64,000 bases of DNA from assembly GCF_009208075.1 (NCBI RefSeq), contig NZ_WFKJ01000011.1:1-64000 (forward strand). The letters are read 5' to 3'. Shown here piece by piece: positions 27,030 through 36,981 of the stretch. Each line of letters opens with the position of its first letter. The stretch's first letter is position 1. The DNA is from Poseidonibacter ostreae. Its GTDB lineage: Bacteria > Campylobacterota > Campylobacteria > Campylobacterales > Arcobacteraceae. A program made the translations under genes and the position numbers. The notes beneath the pieces are model-generated. The model saw only the letters and a program-made list of their open reading frames with translations. It did no database searches and was not told where the DNA came from.

Positions 27030-28151
27030 CTACGATCTTTTAGCGTAAAACTCTTTTTTAAACTCAATCCAGTTATCAGCTAAAATAGCTTCTCTAGCTT
27101 GTGTCATAAGATTTAAATAGTAGTGAATATTATGCATTGAACCTAATCTAAAGTATGTCATTTCACCAGCTCTATAAAGATGATTTAAATACCCTCTTGA
27201 GAAGTTTTTACATGTATAACAATCACATAAAGGATCAATAGGTCCCTCGTCTTCTTTAAATACGGCATTTCTTACATTTATTCTTCCAAATGATGTAAAA
27301 AGTGTTCCATTTCTAGCATTTCTTGTAGGCATTACACAATCAAACATATCAACACCACGTTCAATATTTTCAATTAAATCTTCAGGAGTTCCAACACCCA
27401 TTAAATATCTAGGTTTATCTTTTGGCATAAAATCTGTAGTCCACTCAACCGTTTCATACATATCAGCATTAGGTTCCCCAACACTTAACCCACCAATTGC
27501 AAAACCATCATAGTCTTCCATTGCACATAATTGTGTAGCACTCATTTCTCTAAATTTTTTACTAGTTCCACCTTGGATAATTGCAAAAATATTTTGATTA
27601 ACTCCAATACCTTTTGCTTGTTGCTCTTTGTGATAAGTAATTGCTTCTTGTGCCCAAGAAGTTGTTCTTTGAATTGATTTTTCAATTCTTTCATCTGTAT
27701 TTGGTAAGGCTACTAAATCATCCAATATCATCATAATATCAGAACCTAAATCATACTGAGTATCAAGTACACTTTGTGGTGTAAAGAAGTGCTTACTTCC
27801 ATCAATATGTGATTTAAACATAATTCCATCTTCATGTTGTTTCGTATTTTTACTAAGTGAGAAAGCTTGGAAGCCTCCTGAGTCTGTTAAAAAAGAGTTA
27901 GGAAATTTTGAAAAGCCATGAAGTCCTCCAAATTTTTTAACTATTTTACTTCCTGGTCTTAAGTATAAATGGTATGTATTTCCTAAGATGATTTTTGCAC
28001 CCATTTCTAACATGTCATTTGCATCAAGAGTTTTAACTGTTCCTTGTGTTCCAACTGGCATAAATACTGGTGTTTGAATTGTACTATGAGCTGTTTTAAT
28101 TGTACAAGCTCTAGTTTTGTGGTGTGATGTTGCGTCTATTTTAAATTCCAT
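27030..28151 (-). CDS. tgt: Queuine tRNA-ribosyltransferase Tgt
   Basis: A 373-residue TIM-barrel enzyme that exchanges guanine 34 for preQ1 in GUN-anticodon tRNAs. The catalytic Asp lies in [12 protein letters not shown] (about residue 89), the nucleophilic Asp in [13 protein letters not shown] (about 265), and the zinc site in [16 protein letters not shown] near residue 303. The length is normal. It is monocistronic. Confidence 0.97.
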   Translation of the reverse strand: MEFKIDATSHHKTRACTIKTAHSTIQTPVFMPVGTQGTVKTLDANDMLEMGAKIILGNTYHLYLRPGSKIVKKFGGLHGFSKFPNSFLTDSGGFQAFSLSKNTKQHEDGIMFKSHIDGSKHFFTPQSVLDTQYDLGSDIMMILDDLVALPNTDERIEKSIQRTTSWAQEAITYHKEQQAKGIGVNQNIFAIIQGGTSKKFREMSATQLCAMEDYDGFAIGGLSVGEPNADMYETVEWTTDFMPKDKPRYLMGVGTPEDLIENIERGVDMFDCVMPTRNARNGTLFTSFGRINVRNAVFKEDEGPIDPLCDCYTCKNFSRGYLNHLYRAGEMTYFRLGSMHNIHYYLNLMTQAREAILADNWIEFKKEFYAKRS

Positions 28152-28273
28152 TAAATATAGTAACCTTTCTTTAAATTAAAAGAATTATATCTAAAGTTGA
28201 TTAATATATAAATTTATAATTATTAATTTTATACATAGCTTCCTAAGTTGCTTTATTCTAATTATTTATTTCT

Positions 28274-28303
28274 TTGCATTTTTTAGTTATACTTTAATAT
28301 TAT
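28274..28303 (+). promoter_or_regulatory. Candidate promoter of the interrupted TolC-like gene
   Basis: TTGCAT (28274-28279) and TATTAT (28298-28303) at an 18-base spacing lie 19 bases before the original ATG at 28323, with AAGGAAATAA as ribosome-binding site. Confidence 0.4.
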
Positions 28304-28348
28304 AAATTTGACAAGGAAATAAATGAAATTATTATTATCTTTATTATT

Positions 28349-28364
28349 GAGCCACTTGCAGATT
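28349..28364 (+). repeat. Left terminal inverted repeat of the IS
   Basis: Pairs with 29825-29840 over 16 bases with one mismatch; the outer 12 (GAGCCACTTGCA) are identical. Confidence 0.93.
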
Positions 28365-28475
28365 ATAAAAAACAACCCGTAATTTAAGCTGATTTAAATT
28401 TTAAAAAGTTGAATTGAACTTCAGATAAGTTATAATTTTTTACTACAAAAATTTAACAGAAGAGCGATTCAACTT

Positions 28476-29651
28476 ATGGAAACTATTTTACCAAAAATAT
28501 CTTCAAGTCTATCTAAAATATGGACTAAGGTTTTAAATCTTGAAAACTCACTTTTTCCTGCTTTAAAAGAGGAACTTAGATTAGATGAGTTATCAAATAA
28601 AGAGCAAAAACTTATCAAGATATTAGATTTTGCACAAATTGAGAAAAATGTTATAGTAGTATCTCTCACAAATACTCCAAAGGATAGGGAAGAGATTGCG
28701 AGAGCTTTTATAGCAAAAAGTGTTTATAATCTCCAAACAACACGAGACCTTATAGATAGACTTCGTATTGACAGAACACTACGAGTATTGTGTGGATGGA
28801 GATATACAAATGATATTCCAAGTGAATCGAAATTTAGTAGAGTATTCAAAGAATTAAGTGATTTAAATATAGCTCAGAAGACTCATGAACAGTTTGTCAA
28901 AGAGTATCTAAGTCAAAAGACATTTTTTTATAATGCAACAGATGCCACAAAAATACCACTCAGAGAAAAAGCTGTAAAAAAAGAGAAAGTAAAAAAGGTC
29001 AAGAGAAAAGCTGGTCGTCCTAAAAAAGGCGAAGCAAGAGAAGCAATAAAACCAAAGATATTAGAACAACAAAAAGAAATGCAAACAGTAGAAGAGATGC
29101 TATGTTTAGTCTCTACAGAGTGCGGAGTTGGTATAAAACAAAATTCCAAAGGCAATAAAGAAGTATGGATAGGCGGTAAACTGCATATTAGTGCAGTAGA
29201 TGGAGATATACCAATAATAGCATTTTATTCAGGTGCTAATGTACATGACTCATCAGTATCACTCCCTTTGATACAAGAAACAAGCAAAAGAGTGAACTAT
29301 CTTTATGACTTACAAGATGCAGGATATGATGCAGATATTATTAGAGAGTTTTCAACTGCATTAGGACATCGTCCAATCATAGACATCAATCCTAAAAACT
29401 CGAAAGAACTCAAAGTAAAAATAGAAGTTCAAAAAGATGAACAAAAGAAGTTTGAAATGTTAAGCCTTGTTCAAAGTTCTGATACACATCACTATAACCA
29501 AAGAAGTATGGTTGAGCGAGTAAATAAATACCTCAAAGAAGATTTCGGGTGTAATACAATTTACTATCAAGGAGCTACAAAAGTAGCTTCCGTCCTAGCA
29601 TTTGGAATACTTTCAGTTTGTATTCATCAGAGTTTGAAACTGGTGACATGA
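28476..29651 (+). CDS. DDE transposase of the IS
   Basis: A 391-residue transposase. The N-terminal region (RTLRVLCGWRYTNDIPSESKFSRVF, about 105-130) matches the DUF772 DNA-binding part. The catalytic triad is probably Asp in NATDATKI (about 154), Asp in LQDAGYDADI (about 288) and Glu in RSMVERVNKYLKE (about 347). A lysine-rich segment near 165-195 with a GRPKKG AT-hook-like motif may bind AT-rich DNA. The gene is complete with no frameshift, so the element may be active. Confidence 0.92.
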   Translation: METILPKISSSLSKIWTKVLNLENSLFPALKEELRLDELSNKEQKLIKILDFAQIEKNVIVVSLTNTPKDREEIARAFIAKSVYNLQTTRDLIDRLRIDRTLRVLCGWRYTNDIPSESKFSRVFKELSDLNIAQKTHEQFVKEYLSQKTFFYNATDATKIPLREKAVKKEKVKKVKRKAGRPKKGEAREAIKPKILEQQKEMQTVEEMLCLVSTECGVGIKQNSKGNKEVWIGGKLHISAVDGDIPIIAFYSGANVHDSSVSLPLIQETSKRVNYLYDLQDAGYDADIIREFSTALGHRPIIDINPKNSKELKVKIEVQKDEQKKFEMLSLVQSSDTHHYNQRSMVERVNKYLKEDFGCNTIYYQGATKVASVLAFGILSVCIHQSLKLVT

Positions 29652-29824
29652 CTTTTAGCTAAACACACTAAAATTAGCTCACTTTTACAACGCGACCATC
29701 AAGCACGCACCCAATAAAAGCTTTTAACTAAAATTGACCCATAAAGCAGTAAAATGATTAAAAGTTAAAAAGATCTGGTTGAGAAGTTCGGTAGTCTTAC
29801 AAATTCACTAGTTTATGATGGTTG

Positions 29825-29840
29825 AATTTGCAAGTGGCTC
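29825..29840 (-). repeat. Right terminal inverted repeat of the IS
   Basis: Reverse complement of the left end with one mismatch. It lies inside the restart frame of the TolC-like gene and supplies the codons LQVAL to the alternative leader. Confidence 0.93.
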
Positions 29841-31244
29841 TATTATGTTCAAGTATAATATTTGCTCAAACAAAAGAGTTTACATTAAAAGAAGCAATAA
29901 ATATTGCTTTACAAAACAATCATCAAAGTAAGATTTCAAAAGTTGCTTTAGAAATTGCAAATGCCCAATATAATCAGGCACTTAGTGCAAATTACCCAGC
30001 TATAAATGCAATGGTTGTAGGACAAAGACTTAAAGAAGATGTTGTTTTTCAACAACGAGGTGAATTTGCACTTTCCCCAGAAATGGTTGGATTATTTAGT
30101 CAATTATCAGGAGGTGCTGTGAGTATTACAACTACACCAGCAAATATTGATACAACAGCATTAGGTCGAGATACAGTAAAGGGGTCATTAAACCTTTTAT
30201 ATCCTTTATTTACAGGTGGAAAGATATCTTCTGTTATTGAACAAGCTAAATTAAATAAATTATTAGCAATGAATACAATTAAAAGAAATGATTTAACAGT
30301 TGTTTATGATATTAAAAAATATTTTTATGGATATGTTTTAACAAATGAATTATACGAAATTGCAAAATCTACACTTGATAGAATGAATTATGTTTCTGAT
30401 TTAACAAAGCAGTTTTATGAAAGTGGTAGTTCATTAAATGTAAAAAAAACTGATTATTTATCAATTCAAGTTACAGTTGCTCTAATTGAATCAATTGTTG
30501 CAAAAATTGAAGCAAATAGATTTATGGTAAAATCAGCATTAGCCAATGCTATGGGTTTAGCATGGGATAGTGAAATAAATCCAAAATATACAAATAACGA
30601 ATTATTACCTCCAGAATACTCTTTATCAAAATTAGTTCAAGATGCATATAAAACAAATAGTGATATTAGAAAAATGGATATTGCTTTAAAAATATCAAAA
30701 GAACAAATAAAAGAACAAAAAGCTGGTCATTATCCAAGTGTTGCATTAATGGGTGAGCTTTCTCATACTTATAACTCTTATGAATTTGGATACTTATCTG
30801 ATGATAAAGAGAACTCTTGGAATGTAGGATTTGCTGCTGAAATTCCACTTTTTGATGGTTTTAAAACAACAAATATGGTAAATGAAAAGAAGTTAGAAAA
30901 AAAGAAACTATATTTATTACAAGATATGTTAAAAGAGGGTGTTGCTCTACAAATTAAAAATGAACTTAATAATGCTCTTCTTGGTTTTAAACAAATCCAA
31001 ACACTAAAAAAAGCTAAAAAACTAGCACGTGATAGTAGAGAATTGAATATAAGAGGTTATCAAATTGATGCTATTACTCCACAAAAAGTAATAGAATCAC
31101 AATATATAGAATCTTATGTAAAAGCTGATTATTTAAAATATGTTCATGATTATTTATTATCATTAGCAAAAATTGATAACTTAATAGGTAAAGAAGTAAA
31201 GTGAAAAATTAGCTTTATTTCTGCTGTTATTAATTTAAAAAAGA

Positions 31245-31250
31245 TATAAT
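31245..31250 (+). promoter_or_regulatory. TATAAT -10 element directly before the COG3400 gene
   Basis: A consensus TATAAT ends only 6 bases before the ATG at 31257, so transcription would begin at or beside the start codon. No Shine-Dalgarno sequence is visible. Confidence 0.55.
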
Positions 31251-31256
31251 GTCCAA

Positions 31257-32687
31257 ATGAAAAAAATCTTGATTATTTTAGACGGTATTGTTGCAAAAAA
31301 ATTAATGCACAGAATCGTAGAAGCAAATACTGGCGATAATGCTTATGATATTATATACATGAGTGATGTTATCCTACCTGTTCAAAAACCTTCGAATTTT
31401 ACATTTTATAAGTTTGATCCGACATCAAAATCAAAATTAGCAATGGTTTTAGATAAAAATATTCATACTGAAGTATTAATTGCTCTTAATTCAAAAGATG
31501 AGATGATTAATGTAACTAAGAATATTAGAAGTCATAAACAAAATTTACAAATGACTGTACTAGATTATTGGGGATTGGATTTTAAAGACCAATATATTAA
31601 TGTTTATAAAGGTATCGAAGTTCTTGCAAATGGAATGGTTGAAAGACTTCCAAATATTCCTGTAGTTGCTCAAAATATTGGTTTAAAACAGGGTGAAATC
31701 ATGGAGATTAGAGTTCCTTTTGGAAGCTCTTATGCTTACAGATATTTAGGCTCAATTGAACAAAAAGAGTGGAAAATATTTGCACTTTATAGAAATCAAC
31801 AACTTGTAAATATCAAACCATCTTTAGTACTAAAACCAAATGATGTAATTTTAGTAGTTGGAAAACCTTATGTTTTAATGCAAGTATATAATGCAATTGG
31901 AAAAACACAAGGGCAATTTCCTATGCCTTTTGGACACAATATTTACTTATATTTAGATCTGTATTTACAAGATGAATTAAGTGTGAAAAAAGCTATTGAT
32001 GAAGCAAAAACCTTAAATCAAAAATTAAAAAACAATAAATTAATTATTAGAATTACAAGACCTACAACACCTGCGATTATGAATTACATAAAAGAGAAAT
32101 TAAAATATTTTGATAGCATTGTTGTAAGAATTGATTATTCAAGTAAGGGATTTAATAAAATTCTAAAAGAAGACTTTAGGAAATATGATATTGGAATGAT
32201 GATTTTAACACAAGAAATGTTTAAAGAAAAAGACTCTCTAACAAAGATAATTGACTTTAAAGTTCCTATTTTTAAGCTAGGAAATGAAAGCTTAAAATCT
32301 ATAAAACAAACTGTTGTTTTATTAAATGATACTCACTCTTATGAGCAAATATCTCCAATAGTATTTGATGTTGCAAGTCAGATAAAAACAAAAACAAGAA
32401 TTTTTGATTTAGACCCAATTGGTGAAGAAGAAGATAAAACAAACCTTTTAGATCATTTTGAGAATTTAGCAAAAATATTTAATGAGAAAATTGAGATTGT
32501 TTCAAATAATCAAAATCCAATTAGAGAGTTAAAAAAAGAAAAAAACATGCTACAAATCTTACCTTTAAAACAAGAGATGCTTAAAAAAAGATTTTCATGG
32601 AAATTCTTCTATACAAATACTGATTTTATATCTTTTGATATGAATAAATATAATCAATTATTAGTTCCAATAGTTGAAGAACAATAG
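31257..32687 (+). CDS. COG3400-family protein with TrkA-N/TrkA-C-like domains
   Basis: A 476-residue soluble protein known mainly from Campylobacterota. The N-terminus (MKKILIILDGIVAKKLMHRIVEAN) resembles a Rossmann-type TrkA-N domain, and residues about 140-210, with IMEIRVPFGSSYAYRYLGSI and LVLKPNDVILVVGKP, look like a TrkA-C (RCK C) ligand domain. The C-terminal 250 residues lack a recognisable motif. RCK domains gate potassium channels and transporters; no channel gene is nearby. The function is unproven. A -10 box abutting the ATG suggests a leaderless message. Confidence 0.8.
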   Translation: MKKILIILDGIVAKKLMHRIVEANTGDNAYDIIYMSDVILPVQKPSNFTFYKFDPTSKSKLAMVLDKNIHTEVLIALNSKDEMINVTKNIRSHKQNLQMTVLDYWGLDFKDQYINVYKGIEVLANGMVERLPNIPVVAQNIGLKQGEIMEIRVPFGSSYAYRYLGSIEQKEWKIFALYRNQQLVNIKPSLVLKPNDVILVVGKPYVLMQVYNAIGKTQGQFPMPFGHNIYLYLDLYLQDELSVKKAIDEAKTLNQKLKNNKLIIRITRPTTPAIMNYIKEKLKYFDSIVVRIDYSSKGFNKILKEDFRKYDIGMMILTQEMFKEKDSLTKIIDFKVPIFKLGNESLKSIKQTVVLLNDTHSYEQISPIVFDVASQIKTKTRIFDLDPIGEEEDKTNLLDHFENLAKIFNEKIEIVSNNQNPIRELKKEKNMLQILPLKQEMLKKRFSWKFFYTNTDFISFDMNKYNQLLVPIVEEQ

Positions 32688-32705
32688 AAATCAAGGAAAA
32701 ATTAA

Positions 32706-33836
32706 ATGAATTTTGAAAAATACCCTTTTGAAAGATTAGCAGAAACTTTAGCTGATATTACACCAAATGAAAAGTATGAATTATCAGCTTTAACTATTGG
32801 TGAACCAAAGTTTGAGACACCAGACTTTATTCAAGAAGAGTTGCAAAAGTCTACTTCTTTATTGAAAAAATATCCAGCATCAGCAGGAATCCCTGAATTA
32901 AAAGATGCAATGATAAACTTTGTAAATAAAAGATTTAATCTTACTTTAGACTATACACAAATTATTCCAACTTTTGGAACAAGAGAAGTATTATTTAACT
33001 TTCCTCAATTTGCTTTATTTGATAAGAAAAATCCTACTATTGCTTTTACAAATCCTTTTTATCAAATTTATGAAGGTGCTGCAATAGCTAGTAGGGCAGA
33101 AGTTATTCATATTGATTTAACAAAAGAGAATGATTTTAAAGCAGAACTTAGCGTTGAGCAATTAAAAAAATGTGATTTAGTTGTACTTAACTTTCCAAAT
33201 AACCCAACATCTGCATCTATGAGTAAAGAAGAGTTAGGGGAATGGGTTGAAAAAGCATTAAAATATGATTTTATTTTAATAAATGATGAGTGTTATTCTG
33301 AAATCTATTTTGATGAGAATAATAAACCAGCTTCACTTTTAGAAGCTAGTATTTTAGTTGGAAATGATAAGTTTAAAAATGTTTTAGTGATGAACTCAAT
33401 TTCAAAAAGAAGTAGTGCACCTGGTTTACGAAGTGGATTTATCGCAGGTGATGCAAAAATACTTAAAAGTTATATGCAATATAGAACTTATGTAGGTTGT
33501 GCATCTCCTGTTCCTTTACAACAAGCAGCTGCAGCTGCTTGGAATGAAGAGAGTCATGTAGAATATTTTAGAAGTATTTATAAGAAAAATTTTGAATTAG
33601 CACGTGACATTTTAGGAGTACAAACTCCACAAGCAACATTTTATATTTGGCTAGAAGTTGATGATGAAATAGAGTTTACAAGAGAATTATACAGACAAAA
33701 AAACATTAAAGTATTACCAGGGTCTTTTTTAGGTAGAGAAGGTATTGGAAAAGGTTATGTAAGAATTGCACTAGTTGAAAATGCAGCAAAAACAGAAGAA
33801 GTATTAAAAAGATTAAAGGATTTTATTGATGGATAA
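32706..33836 (+). CDS. dapC: Class I/II aminotransferase, likely succinyldiaminopimelate transaminase
   Basis: A 376-residue PLP enzyme. The PLP-binding lysine lies in NSISKRSSAPGLRSGF (about residue 236). ALTIGEPKFETPDFI and PNNPTSASMSKEEL are fold-type I landmarks, and GLRSGFIAGD the substrate arginine region. The sequence fits the Campylobacterota DapC group for lysine/peptidoglycan synthesis, consistent with murC two genes downstream. The ATG follows AAGGAAAAATTA. Related aspartate aminotransferases are the main alternative. Confidence 0.85.
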   Translation: MNFEKYPFERLAETLADITPNEKYELSALTIGEPKFETPDFIQEELQKSTSLLKKYPASAGIPELKDAMINFVNKRFNLTLDYTQIIPTFGTREVLFNFPQFALFDKKNPTIAFTNPFYQIYEGAAIASRAEVIHIDLTKENDFKAELSVEQLKKCDLVVLNFPNNPTSASMSKEELGEWVEKALKYDFILINDECYSEIYFDENNKPASLLEASILVGNDKFKNVLVMNSISKRSSAPGLRSGFIAGDAKILKSYMQYRTYVGCASPVPLQQAAAAAWNEESHVEYFRSIYKKNFELARDILGVQTPQATFYIWLEVDDEIEFTRELYRQKNIKVLPGSFLGREGIGKGYVRIALVENAAKTEEVLKRLKDFIDG

Positions 33837-34410
33837 AGAGCAATTAAATGATGCAAGAACAAATCCAGACTTTCTAAAGTATTTAGAAGAGGCTAGAGTT
33901 AAATCTATTGCAGAAAAGAATATAAATGTAATGTATGAAACATTAGATTCAATGTTAATTTTAGATTTAGATGAAGAAAAAATTAATAAACTTTATGAAG
34001 AGATTTTAAAAACTTCTTTTGAAAATGTTGAAAAAATAGTAAATAAGAATGAAAAACTAAAACTAGAAAATGAAAACTTACTTTATGTAAGAGCATTTTA
34101 TGAACATGCAATTGAAAAATGGTCATATGATAATTTTGATGGTGCAAAAGAGCTAGTTTTTGTTTTAGCAAATATTACTGATGATGAACCATTAGAAAAA
34201 GCTTTAAATGTCTTATTAATCGTTTTATCAACAAGAAATCAATTAGACTTTTTCTATGATACAAGTGTTGACCATGAAAAAGAGAGTAGTGAAGAAAAAT
34301 ATGGTTACTTTATTATGAATTTCAAATTCAATACAGATGAATTTTTAAATGATAATAAAGAAACATTAGAAAAAGAGTATAAAAATTTAAAACACTTATT
34401 GGATAGCTAA
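33829..34410 (+). CDS. Conserved helical protein between dapC and murC, function unknown
   Basis: A 193-residue acidic, helical, soluble protein rich in Glu, Lys, Leu and Asn. I chose ATG 33829, which has AAGGA at an 8-base spacing and overlaps the dapC end; an upstream in-frame TTG at 33826 is less likely. Its stop overlaps the start of murC (TAATG). It has no signal peptide, membrane segment or motif I recognise. The tight dapC-this-murC arrangement suggests a role linked to cell wall synthesis, which is inference only. Confidence 0.8.
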   Translation: MDKEQLNDARTNPDFLKYLEEARVKSIAEKNINVMYETLDSMLILDLDEEKINKLYEEILKTSFENVEKIVNKNEKLKLENENLLYVRAFYEHAIEKWSYDNFDGAKELVFVLANITDDEPLEKALNVLLIVLSTRNQLDFFYDTSVDHEKESSEEKYGYFIMNFKFNTDEFLNDNKETLEKEYKNLKHLLDS

Positions 34411-35714
34411 TGAAAGTACATTTTATAGGAATAGGTGGAATTGGACTTTCTGCCTTAGCACGATTTTTAAATAATGATGGTCATGAAATATCTGGTTCTG
34501 ATATGAAAGATTCACCTATTACAAAAGAGCTTCAAAATGAAGGTATAAAAGTTTCTTGTCCTCAAGAAGCAAAGAACATAAAAGATGATTTTGATTTAGT
34601 AATATACTCAGCTGCAGTTACAGATGAAAACCCTGAATTAATTCAAGCTAGACTTAATCAAATTAGGACACTTTCTAGAAAAGAAGCACTACCAATTGTC
34701 TTAGGAGATAAGAAAAACTATTGTGTTGCTGGTGCTCATGGTAAATCAACTACAACAGCGATTTTAGCTTCGATTTTACAAAGCTCAGCTTTAATTGGTG
34801 CAATTTCAAAAGATTTTGGTTCAAATTTTAGATATGTAAATGATTTAGTTGCTTTTGAAGCGGATGAATCTGATGCTTCTTTTTTACTTTCAAATCCATA
34901 CTGTGCAATTGTTACAAATGCAGAGCCTGAGCATATGGAATATTATCATTATGATTATGATAAGTTTTATTCAGCTTATGAAAGTTTTATTGCACTTGCT
35001 AAAAAAAGAGTATTAAATGGTGAAGATAAAGATATTGCTAAATTGAAAATAGAAGAAGCTACTTATTTATATCCAAGTGTTGATATTAAAAATTTATCAT
35101 ATACATTAAAAGATAAAGAGCCTTGTACTAGATTTGATTTAAAAGATTTAGGTACTTTTGAAGTTTGGGGCTTTGGATATCATATCGCAGTTGATGCATC
35201 TTTAGCAATAATGGCTGCTTTAAATGAACTTGATGTTGAAAGTATAAGAACTAACCTTTTAAAATATAAAGGTATTAAAAAAAGATTTGATGTTGTTCAA
35301 GCAAATGATAAGTTTGTTGTAATTGATGACTATGCTCATCATCCAACTGAAATTGAAGTAACTATGAAATCAGTTGAGTTATATGATAACTTAACAAATT
35401 TAAATAATAGAATTGTATTATGGCAACCACATAAATATTCAAGAACAAGTGATAATCTTGAAGGTTTTAAGAAATGTTTTAGAAGATGTGATGAGTTAAT
35501 TATCCTTCCTATTTGGACAATTCCTGGTGAGCAAAAAATAGATATTGACTTTGAAAAAGAATTTGCCTCATATAATCCAATTTTTGCTGATAGAATCTCT
35601 TCAACAAATGGAAGAATAGATTTAATAAAAGATGAAAAGATTATAAAAAGTTATGATGAGGGAATATTCTTAGGCGTTGGTGCTGGAGATATTACTTATC
35701 AACTTAGACACTAA
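34410..35714 (+). CDS. murC: UDP-N-acetylmuramate--L-alanine ligase MurC
   Basis: A 434-residue Mur ligase. The N-terminal UDP-binding Rossmann motif HFIGIGGIGLSALARFL, the ATP P-loop AGAHGKSTTTAILAS near residue 110 and the C-terminal VIDDYAHHPTEIE are all present. It adds the first residue of the peptidoglycan stem peptide in the cytoplasm. It overlaps the preceding unknown gene by one base. A hairpin follows at 35721-35750. Confidence 0.96.
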   Translation: MKVHFIGIGGIGLSALARFLNNDGHEISGSDMKDSPITKELQNEGIKVSCPQEAKNIKDDFDLVIYSAAVTDENPELIQARLNQIRTLSRKEALPIVLGDKKNYCVAGAHGKSTTTAILASILQSSALIGAISKDFGSNFRYVNDLVAFEADESDASFLLSNPYCAIVTNAEPEHMEYYHYDYDKFYSAYESFIALAKKRVLNGEDKDIAKLKIEEATYLYPSVDIKNLSYTLKDKEPCTRFDLKDLGTFEVWGFGYHIAVDASLAIMAALNELDVESIRTNLLKYKGIKKRFDVVQANDKFVVIDDYAHHPTEIEVTMKSVELYDNLTNLNNRIVLWQPHKYSRTSDNLEGFKKCFRRCDELIILPIWTIPGEQKIDIDFEKEFASYNPIFADRISSTNGRIDLIKDEKIIKSYDEGIFLGVGAGDITYQLRH

Positions 35715-35720
35715 TTTTTT

Positions 35721-35750
35721 AAACTGCTTTAATATTTAATAAAGCAGTTT
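35721..35750 (+). terminator. Hairpin after murC
   Basis: A perfect 10-bp stem (AAACTGCTTT / AAAGCAGTTT) with a 10-base AT loop lies 6 bases after the murC stop. The trailing T run is short (three T), so termination may be partial. Confidence 0.55.
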
Positions 35751-35790
35751 ATACTAAAATTATATATCAAGCTTTAAAAAGGCAGGTATT

Positions 35791-36981
35791 ATGAAAGTTT
35801 TAGTTAGAAAATTTTTACAAAAAGAATCAACATCAGGCATTATCTTAATGGCTGTTACTGTTCTTGCTTTAATATTTAGTAATACATTTTTATCAGAATT
35901 TTATACAAACTTTTTACATACAAATATTGAATTTAAAATAGGAAGTATTTTAGAAATATCAAAACCTTTAATCCTATGGGTAAATGATGGTTTGATGGCT
36001 ATTTTCTTTCTTCTTATTGGTTTAGAGATAAAAAGAGAACTCTTACTTGGACATCTTTCTACTTTCTCAAAGATTGCTCTTCCTGCAATTGCTGCAGTTG
36101 GTGGAATGCTAATTCCCGCTTTAATCTACGTTTTTTTTAATTATAATGATGAGTTTGCTTTAAGAGGTTGGGCAATTCCAACTGCAACTGATATTGCTTT
36201 TGCTTTAGGTATTGTTTCTCTTTTAGGAAAAAGAGTACCCGTTTCACTTAAAATATTTTTAATGGCTTTAGCAATTTTTGATGATTTAGGAGCTATTTTA
36301 ATTATTGCGTTTTTCTATACTTCAAGCTTATCTCTTAGCTCTTTATTCTTTGCATTAATTTGTATAATAATATTAATTACAATGAATAAAATGCAAATAA
36401 CTCTAGTAAGTGCTTATGCTTTAGTTGGCTTAGTTTTATGGGTTTTTGTACTTAAATCTGGTGTTCATGCAACTTTAGCTGGAATTATACTAGCTTTTAC
36501 AATTCCTCTTAATGCAATTAATGAAAGAAGAAAACGTGTATCCCCTGTAAAAAGTTTACAACACTATATACATTTTTGGGTTGCATTTTATATTTTGCCA
36601 ATCTTTGCATTTGTGAATGCAGGAATAGATTTAAGAACATTAGAAATGAGTCAAGTTTTTAATCCTGTATCTTTAGGAATTATCTTAGGACTTTTTGTAG
36701 GTAAGCAAGTTGGTGTAATGCTATTTGTTTATTTAGCGGTTAAGTTTAATTTTGCAAAATTACCTAGATGTACAACTTGGGCTCAAATATATGGAATAAG
36801 TGTACTTACTGGTATTGGATTTACTATGAGTTTATTTGTAGATTCACTAGCTTTTGAAGACTCATCCCAGTTTTTTTATACAGATAAATTAGCTATTTTA
36901 ATAGGCTCAATATTATCAGGTCTTGTGGGCTATTTAGTTTTATTAAAATCAAAAGGGAAAAAGCATTGCTCTATTTCTTAA
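35791..36981 (+). CDS. nhaA: Na+/H+ antiporter NhaA
   Basis: A 396-residue membrane protein with about 11-12 helices. It contains the ion-binding pair of aspartates in ALAIFDDLGAILIIA (about residue 163) and the family blocks SGIILMAVTVLALIFSN, FFLLIGLEIKRELLLG and PTATDIAFALGI. It exports sodium in exchange for protons at alkaline pH or high salt. AAGGCAGGT precedes the ATG. Its stop overlaps by 3 bases the stop of convergent dprA. Confidence 0.95.
   Translation: MKVLVRKFLQKESTSGIILMAVTVLALIFSNTFLSEFYTNFLHTNIEFKIGSILEISKPLILWVNDGLMAIFFLLIGLEIKRELLLGHLSTFSKIALPAIAAVGGMLIPALIYVFFNYNDEFALRGWAIPTATDIAFALGIVSLLGKRVPVSLKIFLMALAIFDDLGAILIIAFFYTSSLSLSSLFFALICIIILITMNKMQITLVSAYALVGLVLWVFVLKSGVHATLAGIILAFTIPLNAINERRKRVSPVKSLQHYIHFWVAFYILPIFAFVNAGIDLRTLEMSQVFNPVSLGIILGLFVGKQVGVMLFVYLAVKFNFAKLPRCTTWAQIYGISVLTGIGFTMSLFVDSLAFEDSSQFFYTDKLAILIGSILSGLVGYLVLLKSKGKKHCSIS

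Larger units (their letters stand above)
28349..29840 (+). mobile_element. IS element (IS5-like, 1.49 kb) with terminal inverted repeats
   Basis: A 1492-bp element bounded by 16-bp inverted repeats with one mismatch (GAGCCACTTGCARATT; the first 12 bases are perfect). TATT is duplicated outside the ends at 28345-28348 and 29841-29844, a 4-bp target duplication. It encodes a single 391-residue DDE transposase. The 4-bp duplication and a transposase with a DUF772-like N-terminus suggest the IS5 group; IS1182 is the alternative. The 177 bases between the transposase stop and the right repeat hold no convincing gene. The intact frame and near-perfect ends argue for a recent insertion. Confidence 0.93.
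28323..31204 (+). pseudogene. TolC-like outer-membrane efflux protein, interrupted by an IS in its signal peptide
   Basis: The gene starts at ATG 28323 (AAGGAAATAA site) but after 26 bases it is cut by the IS at 28349-29840. Removing the IS and one 4-base target copy joins 28323-28348 to 29845 onward and gives the signal peptide MKLLLLSLLLCSSIIFAQ, then about 450 residues of TolC-type outer-membrane channel: FTLKEAINIALQNNH, LNLLYPLFTGGK, EIPLFDGFKTTNMV. TolC proteins form the periplasm-spanning exit duct of efflux pumps and type I secretion. The intact downstream frame can also restart at TTG 29822 in the IS end, encoding a leader that ends VALLCSSIIFAQ, so residual expression is possible. 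Partner pump genes are not adjacent. Confidence 0.88.

Noticed and set aside
29734-29739. TTGACC as an outward promoter of the IS
   Set aside because: No convincing -10 box lies at 16-18 bases, so an outward promoter is not supported.
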